Shown: positions 34,384-43,844 of the stretch, one piece after another
Layout: every line of letters begins with the position of its first letter
Position numbering within the stretch: the first letter of the stretch is position 1
From: Pseudomonas sp. LS.1a
GTDB taxonomy: Bacteria > Pseudomonadota > Gammaproteobacteria > Pseudomonadales > Pseudomonadaceae
Direction: 5' to 3'
NCBI RefSeq assembly: GCF_022533585.1
Contig: NZ_CP092827.1
Coordinates: 1,590,001-1,654,000 of the forward strand
Length of the DNA stretch: 64,000 nucleotides
Position numbers and translations under genes: made by a program
The notes under the pieces: model-generated
Told to the model about the DNA's origin: nothing
Databases searched by the model: none
The model's input: the letters and a program-made list of their open reading frames with translations, nothing else

Positions 34384-35690
34384 TGAAACAACGATCCCTG
34401 GGCGAATGGCTCGCCTACCTCGAGCAGTTGCACCCCTCGGCCATCGACATGGGCCTGGAGCGGTCGCAGAAGGTGCTTGCCCGGCTGGCGCTGGGCAAGC
34501 TGGCGCAGCGCGTGGTGACGGTGACCGGCACCAACGGCAAGGGCTCGACCTGCGCCTTCGTGGCCTCGCTACTGCAAGCCCAGGGGCTCAAGGTGGGCGT
34601 GTACAGCTCGCCGCACCTGTTGCGTTACAACGAGCGGGTGCTGATCGACGGCCAGGAAGCCAGCGATGAGCGCCTGTGCGAAGCCTTCGCCGCCGTCGAG
34701 GCGGCGCGGGGCGAAATTTCCCTGACCTATTTCGAGATGGGCACCCTGGCTGCGTTCTGGTTGTTCTACCAGTCGCAACTGGATGCCGTGGTACTGGAAG
34801 TGGGTCTTGGTGGCCGTCTGGACACCGTGAACGTGGTGGATGCCGACCTGGCTCTGGTGACCAGCATCGGTGTCGACCATGTCGATTACCTGGGGGATAC
34901 CCGCGAGTTGGTGGCCTTCGAGAAGGCCGGCATCTTCCGTCAGGGCAAGCCGGCACTGTGCGGTGACCTGGATCCGCCTCAGCCGCTGCTGGACAAGGCT
35001 GCCGAACTGGCTGCGCCGCTGTTCCTGCGTGGGCGTGACTTCGACCTGGCCAGTGCCGATGGCCACTGGAGCTGGCGGGGTACTGCGGCCGATGGTGCGC
35101 AGGTAGAGCTGCATGACCTGCCTTTGCTCGACCTGCCCATGGAAAACGCCACGCTGGCCCTGCAGGCCTACCTGCTGATGGGCCTGCCCTGGGACGCCGG
35201 GCAGATTCGCCAGGCGCTGCTGGATACGCGCATCACTGGCCGCCTCGACCGTCGCCTGCTGAGCTGGCAGGGCAAGCCGGTGGAGCTGTTGCTGGATGTC
35301 GGGCACAACCCGCATGCTGCAGAGTACCTGGCCCGGCGCCTGGCGGCCCGGCCGCTCAAGGGGCGCCGCCTGGCGGTGTTCGGGCTGCTCGCCGACAAGG
35401 ACCTGGGTGGCGTTGTCGCGCCGCTGCAGGGCCTGGTCGACGATTGGGCGGTAGCGCCACTGGATACCCCGCGCAGCCGCCCGGCTGCGGAACTGGTCAC
35501 GGCCTTGACGAACGTCGGCGCAGCGGTGAAGTCTTATGCCAGCGTCGGCGCCGCCCTTGAAGGGCAATGCGCGCAGGCGACGGCGGATGACCAGATCTTG
35601 CTGTTCGGTTCGTTTTTCTGTGTTGCCCAGGCGCTGGAATGGCTGGAGCGGCACGCCCAGGAGGGTGGAGTAGATGGCAGTGCTGGATAA
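34383..35690 (+). CDS. folC: Dihydrofolate/folylpolyglutamate synthase
   Basis: A 435-residue Mur-ligase-fold enzyme that adds glutamate to dihydropteroate and to folates. The ATP-binding P-loop is VTGTNGKGSTCAF; the folate/omega-loop region is SSPHLLRYNERV; the Mg site is VLEVGLGGRLDTVNVVD; and LLLDVGHNPHA marks the C-terminal ligase domain. It starts at the ATG overlapping the accD stop and overlaps the SPOR-protein gene by 17 bases, so accD–folC–SPOR forms a tight operon. Confidence 0.96.
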   Translation: MKQRSLGEWLAYLEQLHPSAIDMGLERSQKVLARLALGKLAQRVVTVTGTNGKGSTCAFVASLLQAQGLKVGVYSSPHLLRYNERVLIDGQEASDERLCEAFAAVEAARGEISLTYFEMGTLAAFWLFYQSQLDAVVLEVGLGGRLDTVNVVDADLALVTSIGVDHVDYLGDTRELVAFEKAGIFRQGKPALCGDLDPPQPLLDKAAELAAPLFLRGRDFDLASADGHWSWRGTAADGAQVELHDLPLLDLPMENATLALQAYLLMGLPWDAGQIRQALLDTRITGRLDRRLLSWQGKPVELLLDVGHNPHAAEYLARRLAARPLKGRRLAVFGLLADKDLGGVVAPLQGLVDDWAVAPLDTPRSRPAAELVTALTNVGAAVKSYASVGAALEGQCAQATADDQILLFGSFFCVAQALEWLERHAQEGGVDGSAG

Positions 35691-36333
35691 AGGGATGAAA
35701 CAGCGCATGGTGGGTGCGTTGGTGCTGGTGGCGCTGGCGGTTATCTTCCTGCCGATGCTGTTCACCCGCGAGGACGAGATGCGCCAGGTGCACGTCGAGG
35801 CCCCGCAGGCACCGGCCATGCCAAACTTGCCGGAAGTGAAGGTGGAGCCGGTCGCCGTGCCGGAACCGCAGGCTATTCCGGCTGAGCCGCAACAGCCACC
35901 GGTGGTGGTGGACGAGTCCACGGCACCGGCGAGCACGCCCAGCCAGCCGATTACACCGTCGCCGCAGACCCAGCCCCAGGTACAAGTGCAGCCCCAGCCG
36001 GCCAAGCCGCAGGCGCCCGTGGCCAAGGTCGAGCCTCAGCCGGCAGCCAAGCCGGCCGCGCCAGCGGCGCCGTCGAAGATCGATGTCAATGGCCTGCCGG
36101 TCAGCTGGGCGATCCAGTTGGCCAGCCTGTCCAACCGTGCCGGGGCCGAAAAGCTCCAGCAAACGTTGCGTAGCCAGGGTTACAACGCCTATATCCGCTC
36201 GGCGGGTGGCATGAACCGGGTGTACGTCGGGCCGCTGATCGAGCGCGCCGAGGCCGAGCGCGTGCGTGACGCCATCAACCGCCAGAACAGCCTCAAGGGC
36301 TTCGTGGTGCGCTTCCAGCCTGAACGCAGCTGA
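35674..36333 (+). CDS. SPOR-domain cell-division-type protein (DedD-like)
   Basis: A 219-residue bitopic protein. A short cytoplasmic N-terminus is followed by one transmembrane helix (MVGALVLVALAVIFLPMLF, about 12–30), a long Pro/Gln/Ala/Val-rich periplasmic linker (about 40–140) and a C-terminal SPOR domain (VSWAIQLASLSNRAGAEKLQQTLRS…VYVGPLIERAEAERVRDAI, about 145–215). SPOR domains bind glycan strands stripped of peptides at the division septum. Position after folC and before cvpA–purF matches dedD in enterobacteria, so a septal role is likely. Confidence 0.88.
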   Translation: MAVLDKGMKQRMVGALVLVALAVIFLPMLFTREDEMRQVHVEAPQAPAMPNLPEVKVEPVAVPEPQAIPAEPQQPPVVVDESTAPASTPSQPITPSPQTQPQVQVQPQPAKPQAPVAKVEPQPAAKPAAPAAPSKIDVNGLPVSWAIQLASLSNRAGAEKLQQTLRSQGYNAYIRSAGGMNRVYVGPLIERAEAERVRDAINRQNSLKGFVVRFQPERS

Positions 36334-36339
36334 TACCCC

Positions 36340-36384
36340 CGGGGCGGCTTTGCCGCCCATTCGCGGGTAAACCCGCTCCCACAA
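36340..36384. repeat. Single REP with flanking hairpin
   Basis: GGGGCGGCTTTGCCGCCC hairpin runs directly into TTCGCGGGTAAACCCGCTCCCACA, one REP without an inverted partner, between the SPOR gene and cvpA. Confidence 0.8.
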
Positions 36385-36487
36385 GAATCGTGTAAGCCCG
36401 GGTGGCGCTAATCACCTGACATTCCGCTTACCCAAGCCCCCGTCGCTCTGGTAAAATGCGCCGCCTCAAACGTATGCAGGCAGCACC

Positions 36488-37045
36488 GTGGCATTTACCT
36501 TGGTTGATTGGGCGATCATCGCGATCATCGCCGTCTCCACACTGATCAGTCTCAAGCGCGGCTTCGTCAAGGAAGCCTTGTCTTTGCTCATCTGGATCAT
36601 TGCCGGTGCGGTTGCCTGGATGTTCGGTGGTTCGCTCTCGGTGTATCTTGAAAGCTACATCCAGACGCCGTCGATGCGCGTCATCGCCGGCTGCGCCATT
36701 CTTTTCGTCGCCACCTTGCTGGTGGGGGCCATGATCAACTTCCTCATCGGCGAGCTGATCCGCGTGACCGGGCTGTCCGGCACCGATCGTTTCCTGGGCA
36801 TGGCCTTCGGTGCTGCGCGCGGGGCCTTGCTGGTGGTGGTGGCCATCGGGCTGATCAGCCTGGGGCCGGTTCAACAAGACACCTGGTGGCAGGAATCACG
36901 CCTGATACCACAATTTCTCTTGGTCGCCGACTGGTCGAAAAACCTGATCCTGGGTTTTACTGGCCAGTGGACACCCAGTGGGCTGATCGGCACTCCGGCT
37001 GATCTTCCGTTCAAGGAACAGTTGCTCGGGCCGGCAAAGCCCTGA
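36488..37045 (+). CDS. cvpA: CvpA family membrane protein
   Basis: A 185-residue inner-membrane protein with about four hydrophobic helices (WAIIAIIAVSTLISLKRGF; LSLLIWIIAGAVAWMFG; CAILFVATLLVGAMINFLI; GALLVVVAIGLISLG). The family is linked to colicin V secretion and envelope homeostasis, and is nearly always located just before purF, as here. A TAAAAT -10-like sequence is at 36452–36457. Its biochemical role is still not defined by sequence. Confidence 0.93.
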   Translation: MAFTLVDWAIIAIIAVSTLISLKRGFVKEALSLLIWIIAGAVAWMFGGSLSVYLESYIQTPSMRVIAGCAILFVATLLVGAMINFLIGELIRVTGLSGTDRFLGMAFGAARGALLVVVAIGLISLGPVQQDTWWQESRLIPQFLLVADWSKNLILGFTGQWTPSGLIGTPADLPFKEQLLGPAKP

Positions 37046-37087
37046 GCGCTATTCACTCAAGTTTCGTCAAAGTAGGGGTTGCGTCGC

Positions 37088-38593
37088 ATGTGTGGCATCG
37101 TCGGTATCGTCGGTAAGTCGAACGTCAATCAGGCGCTGTATGACGCGCTTACGGTCCTCCAGCACCGCGGCCAGGACGCTGCCGGTATCGTGACCAGCCA
37201 TGACGGCCGGTTGTTCCTGCGCAAGGATAATGGCCTGGTGCGCGACGTGTTCCAGCAGCGCCACATGCAGCGCCTGGTGGGCAGCATCGGCATTGGCCAC
37301 GTGCGCTACCCGACCGCGGGCAGCTCGACCTCGGCCGAGGCCCAGCCGTTCTACGTCAACTCGCCCTACGGCATCACCCTGGCGCACAACGGCAACCTGA
37401 CCAACGTCGAGCAGTTGGCCAAGGAGATCTACGAGTCCGACCTGCGCCACGTCAACACCAACTCCGACTCGGAAGTGCTGCTGAACGTGTTCGCCCATGA
37501 GCTGGCCGTGCGTGGCAAGCTGCAGCCGACCGAAGAAGACGTGTTCGCCGCGGTTTCCCATGTGCACAGCCGCTGCGTTGGCGGTTATGCCGTGGTGGCG
37601 ATGATCACCGGCTACGGCATCGTCGGCTTCCGTGACCCCAACGGCATCCGCCCGGTGGTGTTCGGCCAGCGTCACACCGACGAAGGCGTGGAATACATGA
37701 TCGCCTCGGAAAGCGTGGCGCTGGACGTGCTCGGCTTCACCCTGATCCGCGACCTGGCGCCGGGCGAAGCGGTGTACATCACCGAGGAAGGCCAGCTGTA
37801 CACCAAGCAGTGCGCCGAAGCACCGAAGCTGCAACCGTGCATCTTCGAACATGTCTACCTGGCCCGCCCGGACTCGATCATGGATGGCGTGTCGGTGTAC
37901 AAGGCCCGTCTGCGCATGGGTGAAAAACTGGCCGACAAGATCATGCGCGAGCGCCCTGAGCACGACATCGACGTGGTCATCCCGATCCCGGACACCAGCC
38001 GCACCGCGGCCCTGGAACTGGCCAACCGCCTGGGCGTGAAGTTCCGCGAAGGTTTCGTCAAGAACCGCTACATCGGTCGTACCTTCATCATGCCCGGCCA
38101 GGCCGCGCGCAAGAAATCGGTACGCCAGAAGCTCAACGCCATCGAGCTGGAGTTCCGTGGCAAGAACGTGATGCTGGTGGACGACTCGATCGTGCGCGGC
38201 ACCACCTGCAAGCAGATCATCCAGATGGCCCGCGAAGCCGGCGCCAAGAACGTCTACTTCTGCTCGGCAGCCCCTGCGGTACGCTACCCCAACGTCTACG
38301 GCATCGACATGCCGAGTGTTCACGAACTGATCGCCCACAACCGTACCACCGAACAAGTGGCCGAGTTGATTGGCGCCGACTGGCTGGTCTACCAGGACCT
38401 GCCGGACCTGATCGACTCGGTCGGTGGCGGCAAGATCAAGATCGACCACTTCGATTGCGCGGTATTCAACGGTGAGTACGTCACCGGTGATATCGACGAA
38501 GCCTACCTCGACCGCATCGAGCAGGCGCGTAACGACCTGGCCAAGGTCAAGAACCAGGCGGTCAGCGCGATCATCGACCTCTACAACAACTGA
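37088..38593 (+). CDS. purF: Amidophosphoribosyltransferase
   Basis: A 501-residue enzyme making 5-phosphoribosylamine from PRPP and glutamine, the first committed step of purine synthesis. After Met removal the exposed Cys ([12 protein letters not shown]) is the class II glutaminase nucleophile; [11 protein letters not shown] and [11 protein letters not shown] complete that domain. The C-terminal part has the PRPP-binding motif [13 protein letters not shown]. The TTG nine bases upstream would bury the Cys and is rejected. metZ follows after 16 bases. Confidence 0.97.
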   Translation: MCGIVGIVGKSNVNQALYDALTVLQHRGQDAAGIVTSHDGRLFLRKDNGLVRDVFQQRHMQRLVGSIGIGHVRYPTAGSSTSAEAQPFYVNSPYGITLAHNGNLTNVEQLAKEIYESDLRHVNTNSDSEVLLNVFAHELAVRGKLQPTEEDVFAAVSHVHSRCVGGYAVVAMITGYGIVGFRDPNGIRPVVFGQRHTDEGVEYMIASESVALDVLGFTLIRDLAPGEAVYITEEGQLYTKQCAEAPKLQPCIFEHVYLARPDSIMDGVSVYKARLRMGEKLADKIMRERPEHDIDVVIPIPDTSRTAALELANRLGVKFREGFVKNRYIGRTFIMPGQAARKKSVRQKLNAIELEFRGKNVMLVDDSIVRGTTCKQIIQMAREAGAKNVYFCSAAPAVRYPNVYGIDMPSVHELIAHNRTTEQVAELIGADWLVYQDLPDLIDSVGGGKIKIDHFDCAVFNGEYVTGDIDEAYLDRIEQARNDLAKVKNQAVSAIIDLYNN

Positions 38594-38609
38594 TTTCGGG
38601 AGCGACGGC

Positions 38610-39821
38610 ATGACGGATCAATGGGATGCCGGCCGACTGGACAGTGACCTCGAGGGTGTCGGTTTCGACACCCTGGCGGTGCGCGCCGGTCAAAACCGTA
38701 CACCGGAGGCCGAGCACAGCGAAGCGCTGTTCCTGACCTCCAGCTATGTGTTCCGTACGGCTGCCGACGCGGCCGCACGCTTTGCTGGCGAAACACCGGG
38801 CAACGTCTATTCGCGCTACACCAACCCGTCGGTGCGTGCCTTCGAGGAACGCCTGGCGGCCATGGAAGGCGCCGAGCAGGCCGTAGGTACCTCCACCGGC
38901 ATGGCGGCAATCCTCGCCGTGGTGATGTCGCTGTGCAGTGCCGGTGACCATGTGCTGGTGTCGCAGAGCGTGTTCGGCTCGACCATCAGCCTGTTCGAGA
39001 AGTACTTCAAGCGCTTTGGCGTGCAGGTGGACTACGTGCCACTGGTCGACCTCGCGGGCTGGGAAAAGGCCATCAAGGCCAACACCAAGCTGCTGATCGT
39101 CGAATCACCATCCAACCCGCTGGCCGAGCTGGTCGATATCACCGCCCTCAGCGAAATCGCCCATGCCCACGGTGCGATGCTGGTAGTGGACAACTGCTTC
39201 AGCACCCCGGCGCTGCAGCAGCCGCTGAAGCTGGGTGCCGACATCGTGTTCCACTCGGCCACCAAGTTCATCGACGGCCAGGGCCGCTGCATGGGTGGCG
39301 TGGTTGCCGGCCGTGCCGAGCAGATGAAAGAAGTGGTGGGCTTCCTGCGTACCGCAGGCCCGACCCTCAGCCCTTTCAACGCCTGGATCTTCACCAAGGG
39401 CCTGGAAACCCTGCGCCTGCGCATGCGTGCGCACTGCGAAAGCGCCCAGGTGCTGGCCGAATGGCTGGAGCAGCAGGAGGGCGTGGAGAAGGTGCATTAC
39501 GCCGGCCTGCCGAGCCACCCGCAGCACGAACTGGCCAAGCGCCAGATGAGTGGCTTTGGTGCGGTGGTCAGCTTCGAGGTCAAGGGTGGCAAAGAAGGCG
39601 CCTGGCGCTTCATCGACGCTACCCGGGTGATTTCCATCACCACCAACCTGGGTGACAGCAAGACCACCATCGCCCACCCGGCCACCACCTCCCACGGCCG
39701 CCTGACGCCGCAGGAGCGTGAAGCCGCGGGTATCCGCGACAGCCTGATCCGCGTTGCCGTGGGCCTGGAAGACGTGGCCGACCTGCAGGCCGACCTGGCG
39801 CGCGGGTTGGCGGCCCTGTGA
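38610..39821 (+). CDS. metZ: O-succinylhomoserine sulfhydrylase
   Basis: A 403-residue Cys/Met-metabolism PLP enzyme that makes homocysteine directly from O-succinylhomoserine and sulfide in pseudomonads. PLP contacts are visible: [26 protein letters not shown] and the PLP lysine in [13 protein letters not shown] (about 210). [30 protein letters not shown] is characteristic of MetZ. GGGAGCG precedes the ATG. Its stop overlaps the GTG start of the SDR gene. Confidence 0.95.
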   Translation: MTDQWDAGRLDSDLEGVGFDTLAVRAGQNRTPEAEHSEALFLTSSYVFRTAADAAARFAGETPGNVYSRYTNPSVRAFEERLAAMEGAEQAVGTSTGMAAILAVVMSLCSAGDHVLVSQSVFGSTISLFEKYFKRFGVQVDYVPLVDLAGWEKAIKANTKLLIVESPSNPLAELVDITALSEIAHAHGAMLVVDNCFSTPALQQPLKLGADIVFHSATKFIDGQGRCMGGVVAGRAEQMKEVVGFLRTAGPTLSPFNAWIFTKGLETLRLRMRAHCESAQVLAEWLEQQEGVEKVHYAGLPSHPQHELAKRQMSGFGAVVSFEVKGGKEGAWRFIDATRVISITTNLGDSKTTIAHPATTSHGRLTPQEREAAGIRDSLIRVAVGLEDVADLQADLARGLAAL

Positions 39822-40591
39822 TCGAAATTGGCGGCAGTACGCCCGGCCACAACGGCCGGGTAGCCCTGGTGACCGGTGCCGCGCGCGGCATCGGCCTGGG
39901 CATTGCCGCCTGGTTGATCTGCGAAGGCTGGCAGGTAGTGCTCAGCGACCTCGACCGCCAGCGCGGCGCCAAGGCGGCCAAGGCCCTGGGTGACAATGCC
40001 TGGTTCATCACCATGGACGTTGCCGACGAGGCCCAGGTCAGCGCCGGGGTGTCCGAGGTGCTGGGGCAGTTTGGCCGCCTGGACGCGCTGGTGTGCAATG
40101 CGGCCATTGCCAACCCGCACAACCAGACCCTGGAAAGCCTCAGCCTGGCGCAGTGGAGCCGGGTGCTGGCAGTCAACCTCAATGGCCCGATGTTGCTGGC
40201 CAAGCACTGTGCGCCGTACCTGCGGGCTCACAATGGGGCGATCGTCAATCTCACCTCCACCCGGGCGCGGCAGTCCGAGCCCGATACCGAGGCCTACGCG
40301 GCGAGCAAGGGCGGCCTGGTGGCTTTGACCCATGCTCTGGCCATGAGCCTGGGCCCGGAGATCCGCGTCAATGCGGTGAGCCCGGGCTGGATCGATGCCC
40401 GTGACCCGTCGCAGCGACGTGCCGAGCCGTTGACCGAGGCCGACCACGCCCAGCACCCGACGGGCAGGGTAGGGACGGTGGAGGACGTGGCGGCCATGGT
40501 CGCCTGGCTGCTGTCTCGGCAAGCGGCGTTCGTTACCGGCCAGGAGTTCGTGGTTGACGGCGGCATGACCCGCAAGATGATCTACACCTGA
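39818..40591 (+). CDS. Short-chain dehydrogenase/reductase
   Basis: A 257-residue classical SDR: cofactor motif [13 protein letters not shown] (TGxxxGxG), CNAAIA (the NAG motif variant), and catalytic Ser/Tyr/Lys in [30 protein letters not shown] after the second beta strand (acidic residue) suggests NAD(H) preference. It starts at a GTG overlapping the metZ stop and so is coupled to it. Substrate is unknown; its constant position after metZ hints at a housekeeping rather than acquired role. Confidence 0.87.
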   Translation: MIEIGGSTPGHNGRVALVTGAARGIGLGIAAWLICEGWQVVLSDLDRQRGAKAAKALGDNAWFITMDVADEAQVSAGVSEVLGQFGRLDALVCNAAIANPHNQTLESLSLAQWSRVLAVNLNGPMLLAKHCAPYLRAHNGAIVNLTSTRARQSEPDTEAYAASKGGLVALTHALAMSLGPEIRVNAVSPGWIDARDPSQRRAEPLTEADHAQHPTGRVGTVEDVAAMVAWLLSRQAAFVTGQEFVVDGGMTRKMIYT

Positions 40592-40608
40592 GCATTTTGC
40601 ATATCCTG

Positions 40609-40708
40609 TACCGGCCCTTTCGCGGGTAAACCCGCTCCCACAGGTGCAACACAGTTATCAAAACCTGTGCAGTACCTGTGGGAGCGGGTTTACCCGCGAA
40701 GAGGCCGG
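40609..40708. repeat. REP pair (REPIN)
   Basis: TACCGGCCCTTTCGCGGGTAAACCCGC… and inverted CCTGTGGGAGCGGGTTTACCCGCGAAGAGGCCGG, about 30 bases apart, close the metZ–SDR unit. Confidence 0.92.
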
Positions 40709-40760
40709 CACAGGCAACCGCACCGCTTTTGGTTTTTTTGAAAAAAATCCAACGGGGCTA

Positions 40761-40789
40761 TTGACTTAGCTTCGCCACCTGCGTAAATT
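40761..40789 (+). promoter_or_regulatory. Promoter of the tRNA-Val/Asp array
   Basis: TTGACT-N17-TAAATT with an AT-rich tract (TTTTTTTGAAAAAAATCC) just upstream and a GC-rich discriminator (TCGCGGCC), like the promoter of the tRNA-Ala/Glu array. Confidence 0.87.
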
Positions 40790-40830
40790 TCGCGGCCTCA
40801 GCGAAGCAAACGCAACAAGCAACATCGCGA

Positions 40831-40906
40831 GGGTGATTAGCTCAGCCGGGAGAGCATCTGCCTTACAAGCAGAGGGTCGGCGGTTCGATCCCGTCATCAC
40901 CCACCA
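40831..40906 (+). tRNA. tRNA-Val (TAC)
   Basis: 76-nt cloverleaf with CCA; acceptor GGGTGAT/ATCACCC, anticodon loop CTTACAA (TAC). First gene of the array. Confidence 0.97.
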
Positions 40907-40972
40907 CTTCCTGAGATGTTCCTGGTGCATCAGGTTTCGCAAGAAGCCGATAGCCAGAGAGGAACGCACTGC

Positions 40973-41049
40973 GCAGCGGTAGTTCAGTCGGTTAGAATAC
41001 CGGCCTGTCACGCCGGGGGTCGCGGGTTCGAGTCCCGTCCGCTGCGCCA
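40973..41049 (+). tRNA. tRNA-Asp (GTC), copy 1
   Basis: 77-nt cloverleaf with CCA; acceptor GCAGCGG/CCGCTGC, anticodon loop CTGTCAC (GTC). Confidence 0.97.
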
Positions 41050-41148
41050 TTTTTCAGTAACAGATGGGTGCCTGGCACCGGTCTGAAGCATCAGGGCAAA
41101 ATGCCCTGGGCTGACCCAGTTTCAATCGGGCGCAAGCCTGAACGATAC

Positions 41149-41225
41149 GCAGCGGTAGTTCAGTCGGTTAGAATACCGGCCTGTCACGCCGGGGGTCGCG
41201 GGTTCGAGTCCCGTCCGCTGCGCCA
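41149..41225 (+). tRNA. tRNA-Asp (GTC), copy 2
   Basis: Identical to copy 1. Upstream spacer (TTTCAATCGGGCGCAAGCCT…) is shared with copy 3, marking a 218-base tandem duplication. Confidence 0.97.
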
Positions 41226-41270
41226 TCTTCGTTTCAAGGTCCCATGAACACCTTGAAGCAAACACAAGAG

Positions 41271-41295
41271 AAGCGATCATGTTATCGCTTTTTTT
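41271..41295 (+). terminator. Terminator between tRNA-Asp copies 2 and 3
   Basis: AAGCGA TCATGTTA TCGCTT followed by TTTTT. Copy 3 lies downstream, so it needs read-through or an unseen promoter. Confidence 0.75.
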
Positions 41296-41366
41296 GTGCC
41301 TGTCCTGAGGCCGCCGCGCCGGAAGGGTAGACCCAGGTTTCAATCGGGCGCAAGCCTGAATGATAC

Positions 41367-41443
41367 GCAGCGGTAGTTCAGTCGGTTAGAATACCGGCCT
41401 GTCACGCCGGGGGTCGCGGGTTCGAGTCCCGTCCGCTGCGCCA
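41367..41443 (+). tRNA. tRNA-Asp (GTC), copy 3
   Basis: Identical to copies 1 and 2; last gene of the array. Confidence 0.97.
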
Positions 41444-41483
41444 TCTTCGCCTCGAGGCCCCTTGAACGCCTCGAAGCCACGGG

Positions 41484-41508
41484 AAAGCGACCTTAGGGTC
41501 GCTTTTTT
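41484..41508 (+). terminator. Terminator at the end of the tRNA-Val/Asp array
   Basis: AAAGCGACC TTA GGGTCGCTTT stem with a T run, similar in design to the terminator after copy 2. Confidence 0.92.
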
Positions 41509-41643
41509 CGTTTTTGCGCCTGGCAATTGCCGCCCTTGACCCGGATTTACACGAACCTGACAGACTCTTCACCGATCAACGGTTCCTGTGCCTGCCTGCT
41601 GTGTTGCACAATAGGCACTTTCTCGACTTACCCGGAATTCGCA

Positions 41644-42465
41644 ATGACCAGATCTTCCGTCTTTGGTGCGCTCGGGCTGGCCCTGGTGCTGGCGGGCGTG
41701 GCCGGTTGTTCCTCGAAAAAAGCTGCTGTCTACGAGCACGAGAACTTCGATGACTCGGGTACCTTCTCGCGCAGCTTCCCGGTGAGCGATGCCGGCTCCT
41801 GCGAGGCCGCCCGGCGTGCCTTGCTCAGCCAGGGCTACATCATCACCAGCAGCGGTGCCAACCAGGTGGTAGGCAACAAGAGCTTCCAGCAGAACAGCGA
41901 GAACCACCTGCAGATCAGCTTCAACGTCACCTGTGCACCCGATGTGAGCGACGCGCAGCGCTCGACCATGTTCGCCAACGCCTTGCAGGACCGCTACGCC
42001 CTGAAAAAGTCCAACACCTCCGCCAGCCTGGGCGTGGGTGTACTGGGGTCGGTGTCGATGCCGATCGGCTCCAGCGACGACTCGATGGTCAAGGTGGCCA
42101 GCGAGACGGTGACGGCGGCGCAGTTCTATGACCGCTATTTCGCCCTGGTGGAGAGCTACCTGCCAAAGCCCAAGCCGACGCAGGAGAGCAAGGCCAAGGT
42201 CGAGGAGCCCGCGCCGAAGGCCGAAGCGCCGGCGGCTGCCCTGGGGTTACCGGAGCAGGCTGCGGTGGCACCGGCCCCGGTAGCGGCGCCTTTGGTTGAC
42301 GCGGCGCCAGCTCCGTCCGCCGTTGCCCCGACCAGCGAGGCGGTAGCCGCACCGGTGGCGGACGACAGCCAGGGCTCGCAGCCGGTGGCGCCGCCAGCGG
42401 AGTCGGCGCCAATCGAGGTCCAGCAGGAAGCCCAGCCTGCCGAGGCTGCATCGCCCGCTCTCTGA
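41644..42465 (+). CDS. Putative lipoprotein (DUF2242-like)
   Basis: A 273-residue protein with a lipoprotein signal (MTRSSVFGALGLALVLAGVAGC, lipobox VAGC, Cys at 22, then Ser-Ser, favouring outer-membrane sorting). The middle (about 30–180) is a conserved domain with SCEAARRALLSQGYIITSSGANQVVGNKSFQ and ENHLQISFNVTCAP. The last 90 residues are low-complexity Pro/Ala/Glu/Val sequence. The frame is open 39 codons upstream, but only the chosen Met gives the signal peptide. Function unknown. Confidence 0.84.
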   Translation: MTRSSVFGALGLALVLAGVAGCSSKKAAVYEHENFDDSGTFSRSFPVSDAGSCEAARRALLSQGYIITSSGANQVVGNKSFQQNSENHLQISFNVTCAPDVSDAQRSTMFANALQDRYALKKSNTSASLGVGVLGSVSMPIGSSDDSMVKVASETVTAAQFYDRYFALVESYLPKPKPTQESKAKVEEPAPKAEAPAAALGLPEQAAVAPAPVAAPLVDAAPAPSAVAPTSEAVAAPVADDSQGSQPVAPPAESAPIEVQQEAQPAEAASPAL

Positions 42466-42477
42466 TTTTTTGCCTGT

Positions 42478-42570
42478 GCCGGCCTCTTCGCGGGCTTGCC
42501 CGCTCCCACAGGTACTGCGCAGGTTTCGAAACCTGTAGAGGTCCTGTGGGAGCGGCTGGTACAGGCCGGA
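42478..42570. repeat. REP pair with a truncated second arm
   Basis: TGCCGGCCTCTTCGCGGGCTTGCCCGC… is intact, but the partner reads CCTGTGGGAGCGG then jumps to CTGGTACAGGCCGG, missing its central palindrome half. Confidence 0.82.
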
Positions 42571-42716
42571 CACATTCCTTGTTACAGACACCTGGCGAAA
42601 ACTTCCTGAACACCTGCTACGTTAACCACTCATAAGCTTGTCATCATTCCGTCACTCCACCTGCTTAGGTTGAAGGCGACACTGATAAAGATCATGAGAT
42701 GAGAGGACGCAGGGCG

Positions 42717-42803
42717 ATGGACGAATACCAGGAAGAACTTCTCGAATTCCAGGCTTATGAACTGGACACTCCGGAACCGGCTGACGACGCTACCGAGCTC
42801 TAG
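42717..42803 (+). CDS. 28-residue acidic small ORF
   Basis: MDEYQEELLEFQAYELDTPE… is a 28-residue frame with GAGAGGA nine bases before the ATG. Eleven of 28 residues are Asp or Glu and none is basic. It would form one amphipathic helix (residues 2–17) and an acidic tail. Its TAG stop interlocks with the stop of the convergent AraC gene in a shared CTAG. The good ribosome site and coherent sequence suggest it is translated; I recognise no family or function. Confidence 0.6.
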   Translation: MDEYQEELLEFQAYELDTPEPADDATEL

Positions 42804-43840
42804 CCCACCCGCCGCTGGCTGCGGCGAAACTCCCCCGGTGTGAGGCCCGTCCAGCGCTTGAAGGCGCGCTGGAAGGCCTCGGCCGAAGCAAACCCCAGCA
42901 GATAGGCAATCTCGCCAAAGGCCAGCTCCGTATCGCGGATGTAGGTCTCGGCCAGGTCGCGCCGTGTTTCGCTGAGCAGGTCACGATAGCGCGTGCCTTC
43001 CTCGGCCAGTTTGCGGCGCAAGGTCCAGGTCGGCAGTTGCAGGTGCAGCGCCACTTCTTCCAGGTCCGGTTCACGGCCGCCATTAAGCAACGGCCCCAGC
43101 AGGTGGGTGATGCGCTCACCCAGGCTGCGCACCCGCGTGCGCTGCAGCATTTCCGCCTCGCACAGCTGCAGCAGGTGCTGCCAGGTGCTTGGGCAGTGCC
43201 TGGGGTTGGCCAGCTGCAGCGTGGCGCGGCTCAGGCGCAGCTGGTTGCCGTCGGCCGCGAACTGCACGGGCGTGCTGGACAAGGGCTGGTAGCGCGCGGC
43301 ATAGGCGGGCGTGGCAAACTCGATATCCAGGCGTTCGGCCTGCACCGGTGTACCGGCAAGGTCGGCAAGCTGGGCCAGCCAGCCGGCGAGTAGCGAATCC
43401 ACCACGAATCGGTTGTAGGCGTTGTATGGGCTGATGGAGTAGAAGCGGAGCCAGGCGCCTTGGGCATCTTCCTGAAAACTGGAGTGGCCGCGGTAGTTGG
43501 CGGCGTACAGTGGCTCGAAGCGCAACAGGGTGCGTGCCGCCTCGCCCAGGGTCGGCGCCTGGGCGGCGGTGACCCCGGCCAGGCCGGCATGCGCCAGGCG
43601 GCTCAGACGCCCCATGTGCAAGCCCAGTGCGGCCTCGCCACACAGCTCGATGGCAGCGTGACCCAGGTGCATGTAGCGCGGAATCGACAAGCGCGCGCCA
43701 GCTTCGCCCAGGCGCGCCGCATCCAGGCCATAGCGGCGCAGCAGCGGCTCGGGGTCATGGCCCAGTTCGCGCAGGGCCTCGGTCAGCGGCTGGACAAAAC
43801 CAACCGACAGGTCGCCCAGGCGCACGCGGGGGCGGGCCAT
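42800..43840 (-). CDS. AraC-family transcriptional regulator (OruR/arabinose-binding type)
   Basis: A 346-residue regulator. The N-terminal domain (about 15–210) is of the Arabinose_bd type typical of OruR/ArgR-like AraC proteins. The C-terminal HTH_18 (about 235–340) includes LQLPTWTLRRKLAEEGTRYRDLLSETRRDLAETYIRDTELAFGEIAYLLGFASAEAFQRAFKRWTGLTPGEFR, a textbook AraC signature. It starts four bases after the nitrilase-fold gene on the same strand, so the two form an operon. Its targets are not evident. Confidence 0.9.
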   Translation of the reverse strand: MARPRVRLGDLSVGFVQPLTEALRELGHDPEPLLRRYGLDAARLGEAGARLSIPRYMHLGHAAIELCGEAALGLHMGRLSRLAHAGLAGVTAAQAPTLGEAARTLLRFEPLYAANYRGHSSFQEDAQGAWLRFYSISPYNAYNRFVVDSLLAGWLAQLADLAGTPVQAERLDIEFATPAYAARYQPLSSTPVQFAADGNQLRLSRATLQLANPRHCPSTWQHLLQLCEAEMLQRTRVRSLGERITHLLGPLLNGGREPDLEEVALHLQLPTWTLRRKLAEEGTRYRDLLSETRRDLAETYIRDTELAFGEIAYLLGFASAEAFQRAFKRWTGLTPGEFRRSQRRVG

Positions 43841-43844
43841 GGGC

